A program made the translations under genes and the position numbers. The notes below the pieces were generated by a model that saw nothing but the letters and a program-made list of their open reading frames with translations, ran no database searches and was not told where the DNA came from. From assembly GCF_029893585.1 (NCBI RefSeq), contig NZ_JARXYX010000036.1, positions 46,404 through 110,403 of the forward strand: a DNA stretch of 64,000 nucleotides, in the 5' to 3' direction. Of this stretch, positions 42,767-53,150 are shown piece after piece (the stretch's first letter is position 1; every line of letters starts with the position of its first letter). The DNA comes from Streptomyces sp. LBL (lineage in GTDB: Bacteria > Actinomycetota > Actinomycetes > Streptomycetales > Streptomycetaceae).

Positions 42767-42788
42767 GAATATATATTCATTAGTGAAT
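42767..42788. promoter_or_regulatory. Candidate operator downstream of the catabolic promoter
   Basis: A perfect 12-bp palindrome GAATATATATTC (42767-42778) overlaps an inverted repeat ATTCA-N4-TGAAT (42775-42788). Such AT-rich symmetry is rare in this DNA. It lies between the predicted transcript start and the first gene, a position suited to repression by the SorC-type regulator. Confidence 0.55.
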
Positions 42789-42801
42789 CGCGACGCCCCT
42801 G

Positions 42802-42830
42802 ATACTCGTAGCGTTTCAGCCATGTGTCAA
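42802..42830 (-). promoter_or_regulatory. Housekeeping-type promoter of the transketolase/kinase genes
   Basis: Minus-strand TTGACA (42830-42825) and GAGTAT (42807-42802) are separated by 17 bases. They lie about 95-125 bases ahead of ATG 42706. Confidence 0.5.
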
Positions 42831-43032
42831 TAGGGTGAATCCAAGGCGCTGGAACCCGTCCGCACGCGCCACGGTCGGCGCGGCGGCAGCGCACCGGAGC
42901 ACGCAAAAGGCGCCTGACCTGGGCCGGTGCCCGTCAGACGCCTTTCGAGGATGTTCACGCCGCGCGGCGTCACCTGGCCACGACGAAGAGAGTGGCGGCC
43001 GCGCCAGGTGTACGGCGGTGGCGCGTCCGTGT

Positions 43033-45114
43033 CTACGCCGCCGCGTCGTCGGTCGGCGCGTTGTTCAACGCCGCGTTGGCCACCGCCCCGTTGTCCGTCG
43101 GAACGTTGTCCGTCGGAACGTTGTCCGTCGGAACGTTGCCCTTCGGAACGTTGGCCACCGCCACGTCGTCCGTCGGCGCGTCGTGGGTCGGCACGTCCGT
43201 CGGCGCGTCGTGGGTCGGCACGTCCGTCGGCGCGATCTCCGTGACGCCGCCCGGCCGGTGGGCGAACTGTGTGCGGTAGAGCTGGGCGTACCGTCCGTCG
43301 AGGGCGAGCAGTTCCTCATGGGTGCCGCGTTCCACGATCCGGCCCGCCTCCACGACCAGGATCTGGTCGGCGGCGCGCACGGTGGAGAGGCGGTGGGCGA
43401 TCACGATCGCCGTCCGGCCTGCCAGTGCCTCGGTGAGCGCCTCCTGGACCGCCGCCTCCGAGGTGTTGTCGAGGTGGGCGGTGGCCTCGTCGAGGATGAC
43501 GACGCGCTGGCGGGCCAGCAGCAGCCGGGCGATGGTCATCCGCTGGCGCTCGCCGCCCGACAGCCGGTAGCCGCGTTCGCCGACGACGGTGTCGAGGCCG
43601 TCGGGCAGGGACCGTACGAGATCGTCGAGGCGGGAGCGGCGCAGGGCGTCCCACAGTTCCTCCTCGGTCGCCGTGGGGCGGGCCAGGAGGAGGTTGGCGC
43701 GGACCGTTTCGTGGAAGAGGTGGCCGTCCTGGGTGACCATGCCGAGGGTCCCCCGCAGGGACCCCGTGTTCAGGTCGCGGACGTCCACGCCGCCGACGCG
43801 GACGGCGCCCTCGTCGACGTCGTAGAGGCGCGGCAGCAGCTGCGCGATCGTCGACTTGCCGGCGCCGGACGAGCCGACGAGGGCGACGGTCTGGCCCGGT
43901 TCGGCGCGGAAGGAGATGCCGTGCAGGACCTCGGCGCCGCCCCGGGTGTCGAGGGACGCCACCTCCTCCAGGGAGGCGAGGGAGACCTTGTCGGCGGAGG
44001 GGTAGCCGAAGCGGACGTCGTCGAACTCGACGGAGACCGGGCCGTCGGGGACCTCGCGGGCGTCCGGCTTCTCCTCGATGAGGGGCTTGAGATCGAGCAC
44101 CTCGAAGACGCGCTCGAAGCTGACGAGGGCGCTCATCACCTCGACGCGAGCTCCGGCGAGGGCGGTGAGCGGGGCGTACAGCCGGGTCAGCAGGAGGGCG
44201 AGGGCGACGACGGCGCCCGGGTCGAGGGTGCCGCGCAGGGCGAACCAGCCGCCGAGGCCGTAGACGAGGGCCAGCGCCAGGGCCGAGACCAGGGTCAGGG
44301 CGGTGATGAACACGGACTGGGCGGTGGCCGTCCGTACGCCGATGTCCCGGACCTGGCGGGCGCGGACGGCGAACTCCTCGGACTCCTGCTCCGGCCGGCC
44401 GAAGAGCTTGACCAGGGTGGCGCCGGGTGCGGAGAAGCGTTCCGTCATGCGGGTGCCCATCGCCGCGTTCAGCGCGGCCGCCTCCCGCTGCATACGGGCC
44501 ATCCGGCTGCCCATGCGCCGGGCCGGGATCACGAACACCGGCAGCAGCACCAGCGCGAGCAGGGTGATCTGCCAGGAGATGGTGAGCATCACCACGAGGG
44601 TGAGCACCAGCGTGACCAGGTTGCTCACCACGCCGGACAGGGTGTTGCTGAAGGCTCGCTGGGCGCCGATGACGTCGTTGTTGAGACGGGAGACGAGCGC
44701 TCCCGTACGAGTGCGTGTGAAGAACGCGACCGGCATGCGCTGCACATGATCGAACACAGCCGTCCGCAGATCGAGGATGAGCCCCTCCCCGAGCCTCGCC
44801 GACAGCCGTCTGCCGAGGATGCCCAGTGCCGCCTCCACGACCGCGATCAACGCGATGAGCAGGGCCAGCCGGACGACCGTGCTCTCGTCGTCGCCCGCCA
44901 CGATCGCGTTCACGACGCGCCCGGCGAGGACCGGGGTGGCGACGGCGAGCAGCGCGGTCACCACCCCGAGGGCCACGAACCGCGCGATGGGGCGGCGGTG
45001 CGGGCGGGCAAAAGCGCCTATACGGCGCAGGGTCGCGCGGGCCAGGGGGCGGCGTTTCTGTTCGGCGTTCATGACACTGTGCAGCTGTGTCCAGGCCGTG
45101 GTCTCCATGCTCAT
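43033..45114 (-). CDS. ABC-type multidrug/lipid exporter, fused membrane and ATPase domains
   Basis: 693 residues from ATG 45114. Residues 40-330 hold six membrane helices of an ABC exporter (RRIGAFARPHRRPIARFVAL, ISWQITLLALVLLPVFVIPA). The nucleotide-binding domain (about 345-625) has Walker A GSSGAGKST, signature LSGGERQRMTIARLLL, Walker B VVILDEATAHLD and switch IAHRLSTV. It would work as a dimer in the cytoplasmic membrane. The last 60 residues are a Thr/Asp/Pro/Asn repeat tail (PTDVPTHDA, NVPTDNVPTDN) produced by tandem DNA repeats. No ribosome site is visible and a promoter lies 10 bases before the start, suggesting leaderless translation. Divergent partner at 45187. Confidence 0.92.
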   Translation of the reverse strand: MSMETTAWTQLHSVMNAEQKRRPLARATLRRIGAFARPHRRPIARFVALGVVTALLAVATPVLAGRVVNAIVAGDDESTVVRLALLIALIAVVEAALGILGRRLSARLGEGLILDLRTAVFDHVQRMPVAFFTRTRTGALVSRLNNDVIGAQRAFSNTLSGVVSNLVTLVLTLVVMLTISWQITLLALVLLPVFVIPARRMGSRMARMQREAAALNAAMGTRMTERFSAPGATLVKLFGRPEQESEEFAVRARQVRDIGVRTATAQSVFITALTLVSALALALVYGLGGWFALRGTLDPGAVVALALLLTRLYAPLTALAGARVEVMSALVSFERVFEVLDLKPLIEEKPDAREVPDGPVSVEFDDVRFGYPSADKVSLASLEEVASLDTRGGAEVLHGISFRAEPGQTVALVGSSGAGKSTIAQLLPRLYDVDEGAVRVGGVDVRDLNTGSLRGTLGMVTQDGHLFHETVRANLLLARPTATEEELWDALRRSRLDDLVRSLPDGLDTVVGERGYRLSGGERQRMTIARLLLARQRVVILDEATAHLDNTSEAAVQEALTEALAGRTAIVIAHRLSTVRAADQILVVEAGRIVERGTHEELLALDGRYAQLYRTQFAHRPGGVTEIAPTDVPTHDAPTDVPTHDAPTDDVAVANVPKGNVPTDNVPTDNVPTDNGAVANAALNNAPTDDAAA
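43090..43227. repeat. Tandem repeats (15 bp and 27 bp units) coding the exporter tail
   Basis: A 15-bp unit (GTTGTCCGTCGGAAC) occurs three times at 43090-43134, with a fourth variant to 43149. A 27-bp unit occurs twice at 43174-43200 and 43201-43227. Both unit lengths keep the reading frame. Confidence 0.85.
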
Positions 45115-45123
45115 GAGAGGAAC

Positions 45124-45152
45124 CGTAGAACCTCAAGCAAGATTGGGGTCAA
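45124..45152 (-). promoter_or_regulatory. Candidate promoter for the ABC exporter (leaderless)
   Basis: Minus-strand TTGACC (45152-45147) and TCTACG (45129-45124) with a 17-base spacer. The -10 ends ten bases before ATG 45114, so transcription could start at or next to the AUG. Confidence 0.4.
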
Positions 45153-45186
45153 TCAAATCCCGCAGTCCGCTGGTGCGAAGGATCCG

Positions 45187-46278
45187 ATGACCGTACGTAA
45201 GCCCCTGTCCCCGCTTCCGCAACCCGCAGTTGGTGCGGGGTGGAAAACCTCTCCTACTGTGACAGCGGTACACATCCCCGAGATCCCCGAGATCGCCGAC
45301 CTCCCCGAGATCCCCGACCTCCCCCAGGGACGACTCCCCCGTCGCGTCCCGGTCCGTCGGGTACGCCAGATCCTGTGTCTGCTCCCGCTCCTGCTGGTCA
45401 CCGTCGTCGCGGTCCAGCACCGGTCGGTGCTCGCCGAGGGCTTCGGCCATCTGCGGAACGCCCAGTGGCCCTGGCTGCTGGCCGCGGCCGGTGCCACCTG
45501 TCTGACCTGGGTGGCCGCCTCCGTGACCCGGCAGGGCGCCGTCGTCGAGTCCCTGCCCAAACGCCGGCTGCTGGCCACCCAGTTCGCGGCCGGGGCGGCC
45601 AACCATCTCCTGCCGACCGGCCTGGGCGCGAGCGCGGTCAACCTGCGGTTCATGACGGTGTGCGGGCTGCCGCTCGCCCGCTCGTCCGCCGCGCTCGCCC
45701 TGTATCTGCTGGCCGAGACGGTCGGCCGGCTGAGTCTGCTGGCCACGCTGCTCGTCCTCTTCCCGGACGCGTTGCGGCTGGGCTCCCTCCTTCCCGACGG
45801 GGCGGTCGGCTCGCTGCTGCCGGCCGTCGGCGCGGTGCTGCTGGTCGCCGTCGGCGTGCTGGCGTGCGTACGACGCCTGCGGACGGCCGCGTGTTCCTTC
45901 CTGCGGACCGCGCTGGGCGAGGCCCGGTCGGTGCACACCCGGCCGGCCCGGGCGTTCGCCCTGTGGGGCGGCGCGTTGGCCTTCCCGGCACTGCAGGCGG
46001 CCGGACTGGCCGCGGTGGGGCAGGCGATGGGGCTGCCGGTGCCGCCCGCGCACATGGCGGTGGCGTATCTGGCGGCGACCGTCGCCGTCGCGCTGGTACC
46101 CACTCCCGGCGGGATCGGTTCCGTCGAGGCGGCGCTGGTCATGGCCCTGGTGGCGGCGGGCGGCCCGGCCGTGGTCGCCACGGCCGTGGTCCTGGCCTTC
46201 CGGATCATCACCGTCTGGCTTCCCCTGGTGCCGGGGGCGTTGACGCTGGGCGCCCTGGTACGGATGAAGGTGATCTGA
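45187..46278 (+). CDS. Flippase-like/lysylphosphatidylglycerol-synthase-TM (UPF0104) membrane protein
   Basis: The start is ATG 45187 (MTVRKPLSPLP); 363 residues. The N-terminal 60 residues are cytoplasmic with an IPEIPEIADLPEIPDLP repeat. Seven or eight membrane segments follow, with the family stretches LLATQFAAGAANHLLPTGLG, LYLLAETVGRLSLLATLLVL and VALVPTPGGIGSVEAALVMA (the PTPGGxGxxE motif of this family). Family members are membrane proteins linked to lipid or glycolipid flipping, but many are uncharacterised. It is divergent from the ABC exporter, with a 72-base shared intergenic region. No ribosome site stands out. Confidence 0.85.
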   Translation: MTVRKPLSPLPQPAVGAGWKTSPTVTAVHIPEIPEIADLPEIPDLPQGRLPRRVPVRRVRQILCLLPLLLVTVVAVQHRSVLAEGFGHLRNAQWPWLLAAAGATCLTWVAASVTRQGAVVESLPKRRLLATQFAAGAANHLLPTGLGASAVNLRFMTVCGLPLARSSAALALYLLAETVGRLSLLATLLVLFPDALRLGSLLPDGAVGSLLPAVGAVLLVAVGVLACVRRLRTAACSFLRTALGEARSVHTRPARAFALWGGALAFPALQAAGLAAVGQAMGLPVPPAHMAVAYLAATVAVALVPTPGGIGSVEAALVMALVAAGGPAVVATAVVLAFRIITVWLPLVPGALTLGALVRMKVI

Positions 46279-46595
46279 TCGCCTGAGGCACGTACGGCAC
46301 ACCTGCCACGGTCGCGTACTCCGACCGGGAACAGGTCGAACAACCTGAACTGGCCGAACTGGCCGAACTGGCCGCACTGCCGACGGAATCGTCTGATACC
46401 AGGCGGTCCGGCGCCGCTCGCGGTACGAACTCCCGTGCCGGATACGGCAGGATGAGCGGTCGCGCCGACCACGGGGGCTCTCGACGGCCGGCACGATCGC
46501 ACATCCCGCAATCGAGCAGGTGGCAACGTGACGCAACTTCACATCCAGCCGTCGGCGAAGGTCTTCGCCGCACCAGTCCTCCCCGGAGGTGACCG
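46279..46595. other. Intergenic stretch with a 9-bp triplet repeat
   Basis: GAACTGGCC occurs three times at 46347-46373. The rest has no recognisable gene or site apart from the ribosome site GGAGGTGACC ahead of GTG 46596. Confidence 0.6.
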
Positions 46596-47693
46596 GTGAA
46601 GCGGGACCTCACCATGGACGACCTGGTGCTCGCCGGCATCGCCTTGATCGCGGGTCTGCTGGCGGCGTTCCTGCTCCGCATGCTGCTGCGCTGGCTGGGC
46701 AAGCACGCCGACCGCACCCGCTGGGGCGGCGACGACCTCATCGTGGACGCGCTGCGCACGGTGGTGCCGTGGGTGGCGATCACGAGCGGCGCCGCGTCCG
46801 CCGCGGCGGCGCTGCCGCTGACCTCCGCGGTCCAGCACACGGTCAACCAGGCCCTGACCGTGCTGCTGATCTTCGTGGTCACCGTGGCGGCTGCCCGGGT
46901 GGTCGCCGGCCTGATGCGGGCGGTCACCCAGTCCCGCTCCGGCGTCGCCGGGTCGGCCACGATCTTCGTGAACATCACCCGGGTGCTGGTCCTGGCGATC
47001 GGCTTCCTGGTGGTGCTGCAGACGCTGGGCATCTCCATAGCGCCCATGCTCACCGCCCTGGGCGTCGGCGGACTGGCCGTCGCTCTGGCTCTCCAGGACA
47101 CCCTCGCCAACCTCTTCGCGGGCATCCACATCCTCGCGTCCAAGACCGTGCAGCCCGGTGACTACATCAAGCTGGCCAGCGGCGAGGAGGGCTACGTCGA
47201 GGACATCAACTGGCGTCAGACCACGGTCCGGGCGCTCTCCAACAACCTGATCGTCATCCCCAACGGGGAGCTCGCGAAGACGAACATGACCAACTTCATG
47301 CGTCCCGAGCAGCAGTTGACGATCCTGGTCCAGGTCGGCGTCGCCTACGACAGTGATCTGGAGCAGGTCGAGCGAGTGACCTGCGAGGTCGTCACCGAGG
47401 TGATGACCGAGATCACCGGCGCCCTCCCCGATCACGAGCCGCTGGTGCGCTTCCACACCTTCGGCGACTCGCGGATCGGCTTCACGGTGATCCTGGGCGT
47501 CGGCGAGTTCAGCGACCAGTTCCGGATCAAACACGAGTTCATCAAGCGCCTGCACCGCCGCTACCACGACGAGGGCATCCGGATCCCGGCGCCCGCGCGC
47601 ACGGTGGCCTTGCAGCAGGGTGCGGTGGTCATTCCGCAGCAACGCGGCGCGGAGAACGAGCCGGGCGAAGTCCCCTCCGCCCGGCTCGACTGA
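46596..47693 (+). CDS. MscS-family mechanosensitive ion channel
   Basis: GTG 46596 is preceded by GGAGGTGA; 365 residues. Three to four membrane helices lie at about 10-30, 55-75, 85-105 and 128-150. The pore-lining helix and beta domain follow: LTALGVGGLAVALALQDTLA, NLFAGIHILASKTVQPGDYI, INWRQTTVRALSNNLIVIPN, typical MscS signature. The C-terminal alpha/beta cage follows. It is a stretch-activated osmotic release valve in the cytoplasmic membrane. It is monocistronic by appearance. Confidence 0.92.
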   Translation: MKRDLTMDDLVLAGIALIAGLLAAFLLRMLLRWLGKHADRTRWGGDDLIVDALRTVVPWVAITSGAASAAAALPLTSAVQHTVNQALTVLLIFVVTVAAARVVAGLMRAVTQSRSGVAGSATIFVNITRVLVLAIGFLVVLQTLGISIAPMLTALGVGGLAVALALQDTLANLFAGIHILASKTVQPGDYIKLASGEEGYVEDINWRQTTVRALSNNLIVIPNGELAKTNMTNFMRPEQQLTILVQVGVAYDSDLEQVERVTCEVVTEVMTEITGALPDHEPLVRFHTFGDSRIGFTVILGVGEFSDQFRIKHEFIKRLHRRYHDEGIRIPAPARTVALQQGAVVIPQQRGAENEPGEVPSARLD

Positions 47694-47696
47694 CCC

Positions 47697-47895
47697 TTAG
47701 CCCGCTGAGCCCAACAGCGTGGCCGAGTTGTCGTGGTGGTGCCCGTGCGTCCGGGCGTTCGGCGCGACGGGCGACGACGCCGCCGGCGTGACCGTCCAGT
47801 CCGGGTGGCCGGGCATCCGCGGGGCTTCGTGCCGTACACCCTGTCCCGCAGGAATCCGGACAGATCCTTGCCGGAGATCTCGGAGGCGACCGCGC
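47697..47895 (-). pseudogene. C-terminal fragment of an M1-family metallopeptidase
   Basis: Leftward, ASEISGKDLSGFLRDRVYG, then after a one-base shift PRMPGHPDWTVTPA and a His-rich end (THGHHHDNSATLLGSAG). This is the usual C-terminus of secreted actinomycete M1 peptidases. The catalytic part (GAMEN and HExxH) is absent. The gene's N-terminal fragment lies immediately to the right on the opposite strand. Confidence 0.6.
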
Positions 47896-48110
47896 GGCCC
47901 CGGCCACCGCCCTGATCGGCACCTCGGCGGCCCTGACCGTCGGTTCCGCGGCTCACGCGGCCCCGGCGGCCTCCTCCCCGGGCGCGGAGACCCTCGGCGA
48001 CCCCGTCTTCCCGGCCTCGGCAACGACGGCTACCGCGTCTGGGCGTACTGCCTGGACCTGGCCTACGACGCCACGACCAGGCTCGTCACGGCCACGGCGC
48101 CGGGTGGTCG
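47896..48110 (+). pseudogene. N-terminal fragment of an M1-family metallopeptidase, inverted relative to the C-terminal fragment
   Basis: Rightward, a signal-peptide end (ATALIGTSAALTVGSAAHAA) and PGAETLGDPVFP, then in another frame GLGNDGYRVWAYCLDLAYDA followed by TTRLVTATA, match the start of secreted M1 peptidases. It has no start codon and at least one frame change. The two fragments point away from each other, which requires an inversion plus deletion of the catalytic centre. Confidence 0.6.
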
Positions 48111-48247
48111 GGTCGGGTGCGGCCGTCGGTCAAAGGGTGATCACCGTGCATGACCACAAGGTCAGACGCACGGGTCGCCTGACTGGATGCACGAGATCGC
48201 CGGAAGCTGGTGAGGACCGCTGTCGAGACCGGGTCGGTCAGGAGATA

Positions 48248-48261
48248 TCTTGATGTCGAGC
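48248..48261. promoter_or_regulatory. Imperfect inverted repeat upstream of icd
   Basis: TCTTGA-TG-TCGAGC, 30 bases before GTG 48291. It could be a regulator site; two positions break the symmetry. Confidence 0.35.
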
Positions 48262-48290
48262 AATGTTGCAGACGTGGAGCGGAGCACCCG

Positions 48291-50510
<2,220 letters not shown>

Positions 50511-50546
50511 CGCCACGCCCCTGCCCCCTGAGGGGCCCGTGTGTGA

Positions 50547-50589
50547 CTCCGCCCCGGCCGGCACCAGCAACTGCCCGTCCGGGGCGGAG
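50547..50589 (+). terminator. Hairpin terminator after icd
   Basis: Stem CTCCGCCCCGG / CCGGGGCGGAG (11 bp) with a 21-base loop, starting 37 bases after the icd stop. Confidence 0.65.
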
Positions 50590-50620
50590 GCATGTCCGGG
50601 GCCGGAGGCACGTCCGGGGC

Positions 50621-50821
50621 CGTGCCCTTGATCAGCATGAACACCTCGTCCTCGCGGGTGTGCAGGTGGAACGGCGGGGCTTCGCCCTTGGCGACGTCGA
50701 AGCGGCCCACGGTCAGCTTGCCCTCAGTGGCTTCCTTGTCGAGCAGCACGGAGAACGTTCCCCCGTCGTGCCATTCGAGCTTCTGCTGCTGTTCGGGCTG
50801 CGCCAGATAGGCCATGGTCAT
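50621..50821 (-). pseudogene. Truncated cupin-domain protein
   Basis: ATG 50821 has an excellent GGAGG site. MTMAYLAQPEQQQKLEWHDG..., GRFDVAKGEAPPFHLHTRED and EVFMLIKGTA form the first half of a quercetinase-type cupin (HLHTREDEVFMLI is motif 1). The frame then enters a duplicated 18-bp Pro/Asp repeat and runs antisense into the icd 3' end without cupin motif 2. It lacks half of the metal site. Confidence 0.65.
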
Positions 50822-51165
50822 CGGAGACCTCCAAGGAAACTCCGGCCTTCGGGCCGGCGCGGAATCGGACTCCTGCGGAGCGGGGCAAGGGTCGGGAATC
50901 GCCCCCGGAGAGAATCCCGGTGCTCTGACTCGCAGGCCTGAACTTGACTGGTGGTGCTGTGAGTTTGTGCGTGCGACCGCGCACCGTGTGAAGCGGGCGT
51001 TCACCTTCGGTGAGGGAGGGACACAGGGGGGGACATGGGCAAAGCAGGGGACGGTGTGGGCCGCACACGGCGTATCCGCATATCGCGGGGATACGGACTG
51101 ACTGGAGAAGGAGAGGACCGGCTGGTTGCCGGCGGCCGCGCGGGGCCGGCCCCCGCGGGAGGAGG
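50822..51165. other. Intergenic stretch with no recognised gene
   Basis: It lies between the truncated cupin start and the stop of the chimeric hydrolase gene. Only short unsupported frames are present. Confidence 0.4.
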
Positions 51166-52053
51166 TCAGCCGACGGTGCGGACGAGCTTTCCGCGGCTGT
51201 GGCCGGCGTCGCTGGCCTGCTGGGCCTTGGCCGCGTCGGTAAGCGGGTAGGTCGCGCCGACCGTGATCGCCAGTGTGCCGTCGGCGGCCTGCCGGGCCAG
51301 TTCGGCCAGCCGGGCGGCCGAGCGCCGCGCCGGGCCCTCGGCGAAGACGACACCGAGTTCGCGGGCCCGGAAGTCGGCGGTGGTGACGATCCGGTCGGTG
51401 CCGCCGCGCAGGGTGATGGAGTCCTCCAGCGCGCCCTTGCCCGCGGCGTCGAGCACCGCGTCCACGCCGTTGGGGGCGAGCGCACGCACCCGCTCGACCA
51501 GACCCTCTCCATAAACCAGCGCGGTGGCGCCGAGCGAGGTCACGTACTCCTGGTTGGCCGGACCGGCGGTGCCGATGACGCGGGCGCCGCGGGCGACGGC
51601 GAGCTGGACGGCGTGCTCGTGCAGCCAGCGCAGGGCGGTGTACGCGTCCTCGACCGGTGTGGGGAGGGAGTGTTCGGGGGCTCGGCGGTATTCGACCGAC
51701 AGCATCGGCACCCCGCTGGCGGAGACGTAGCGGGCAACGGGGCCGTCGAACAGGTCGATGTGGCCGAAGATGTAGCCGCCGCCGTGGAAGAACAGCGCGG
51801 CCGGACCGGTAGGGGCGTCCGTCTTGGCGTACCAGCGCATGGTGATCTTCGTGCCGTCGTCGGCGGTCGCGTAGTACTCGGTGGTCGTGACGTCGGCCGG
51901 GACCGGTTGGGCCGCCGAGGCGGCACCGATGATCGGTTCCCACATGGCGCGGCGCGCGGCGACGTCGCCGACCGGCGGAGGGGTGGCGCCCGCCATGGCC
52001 TCGGCCATGGCGGCGAACACCTGGGCGAACTCGGGGTCGAAACTGAGTGACAT
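51166..52053 (-). CDS. Chimeric protein: N-half alpha/beta-hydrolase, C-half quinone-oxidoreductase
   Basis: The start is ATG 52053 (MSLSFDPEFAQ) with AGGACA upstream; 295 residues in one open frame. Residues 1 to about 147 are a hormone-sensitive-lipase-type hydrolase: oxyanion motif HGGG at 90-93, EYRRAPEH at 121-128, TALRWLHEH. The next expected motif GDSAGG, with the catalytic Ser, is absent. From about 148 the sequence becomes the C-terminal half of a zinc-independent quinone oxidoreductase (VQLAVARGARVIGTAGPANQ, VDAVLDAAGKGALEDSITLR, AKAQQASDAGHSRGKLV). Neither half is complete, so enzyme activity is doubtful. The helper HTH gene at 52323 is next in the same direction. Confidence 0.8.
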   Translation of the reverse strand: MSLSFDPEFAQVFAAMAEAMAGATPPPVGDVAARRAMWEPIIGAASAAQPVPADVTTTEYYATADDGTKITMRWYAKTDAPTGPAALFFHGGGYIFGHIDLFDGPVARYVSASGVPMLSVEYRRAPEHSLPTPVEDAYTALRWLHEHAVQLAVARGARVIGTAGPANQEYVTSLGATALVYGEGLVERVRALAPNGVDAVLDAAGKGALEDSITLRGGTDRIVTTADFRARELGVVFAEGPARRSAARLAELARQAADGTLAITVGATYPLTDAAKAQQASDAGHSRGKLVRTVG

Positions 52054-52322
52054 GGCTGTCCTGCCTTCTTGGCTGGTTGGGTCTGCTCTGGTCATTCGTG
52101 GAGTCAGCGGACCCAGAAGTTCCGGGTTTGGCGGGCAAGGGTTCGCCGTTGGACGGTGCAGGAGACCTGGCCGTCTGGAGTCCCGCGCCGGCTCGACCGT
52201 CGGCCGGGAGACGCGACCTCAACGTCGCTCCACGCAATGTGCTTCAGTTTTGAAGCGTTGGGAGGGTGCAGGACACTCCGGTTTCGAAGCGGCATTACAG
52301 GGTGAGAGGGCGGCGACTGCCG

Positions 52323-53150
52323 CTAGGGACCGACAGCGAACAGCATCTGGAGCTTGCCCTGGCTCGGGGAACCGGGCACGGCGGTGAAGACCAGCAGCTG
52401 CTGGCACTGCTCGGGATCCACCAGCATCTCGGAGTAGAGCTCCAGTTCCCCCAGCTCGGGGTGCAGGTAGCGCTTGAGGTCGTGGTGATGGGTCACCCCC
52501 ACCTCGTGCAACCGCCAGATCTCCGCGAACTCTGAACTGACCTCGAGCAGAGCCGCGACGATCTCACCGGCCTTCCCCGTGGGATCGGCCGTGTAGGCGT
52601 CCCGGATCTCCGCGGCGAAAACCCTGCCCCGCAGCGAATGATCCTCCACCGGGTACAGGCCGCGGACCTGCGGGTCATGGGTGAACCAGCGGTAGACCAG
52701 GTACCGGGACAGACCCGAGTACCGGGTGAAGTCGCCGAGCAGCGCAACCGCCGGACGCGTCTGCAGCAACGCCTCACCGAACCGTGACAGCACGATGGCG
52801 GGCACGTCCGAGAGGCCGGCGACGATCCGCATCATCGTGGGACCGACATGGTCATCACGTACGATCCGCCGAAGCGCCGGGATCCCGCCGAGGACGAAGA
52901 GATGGTCACGCTCGCTCAGGCTGAGCCGCAACGCCCGGGCCAGCGCAACGAGCATCCGTTCCGACGGTGCCGGACCACGCTGCTGCTCGATCCGGCTGTA
53001 GTAGTCGGCCGACATACCAGCCAGCGCCGCCACCTCCTCGCGCCGCAACCCACCGGTGCGGCGCCGCTGCCCACGAGGAAGCCCGACATCCTCCGGCTGC
53101 AACACCGCACGACGCGCGCGAAGAAAATCTGCCAGCAACGCCCGGTCCAT
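52323..53150 (-). CDS. XRE-family HTH regulator with MmyB-like ligand-binding domain
   Basis: The start is ATG 53150 (MDRALLADFLRARRAVLQPE) behind GGGAGG; 275 residues. The N-terminal helix-turn-helix (GLRREEVAALAGMSADYYSR, IEQQRGPAPSERMLVALARA) is followed by an MmyB-like domain of about 180 residues (VPAIVLSRFGEALLQTRPAV, GELELYSEMLVDPEQCQQLL), common in actinobacteria and often thought to bind hydrophobic ligands. Such genes usually regulate an adjacent SDR or oxidoreductase. Here the neighbour is the chimera at 51166-52053, whose oxidoreductase half may be the leftover of that target. Confidence 0.9.
   Translation of the reverse strand: MDRALLADFLRARRAVLQPEDVGLPRGQRRRTGGLRREEVAALAGMSADYYSRIEQQRGPAPSERMLVALARALRLSLSERDHLFVLGGIPALRRIVRDDHVGPTMMRIVAGLSDVPAIVLSRFGEALLQTRPAVALLGDFTRYSGLSRYLVYRWFTHDPQVRGLYPVEDHSLRGRVFAAEIRDAYTADPTGKAGEIVAALLEVSSEFAEIWRLHEVGVTHHHDLKRYLHPELGELELYSEMLVDPEQCQQLLVFTAVPGSPSQGKLQMLFAVGP

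Noticed and set aside
42835..46278. Very long rightward open frame of 1147 codons
   Set aside because: Its first 780 codons are the antisense of the ABC exporter, a GC3 artefact; only the part from ATG 45187 (flippase-like protein) is real.
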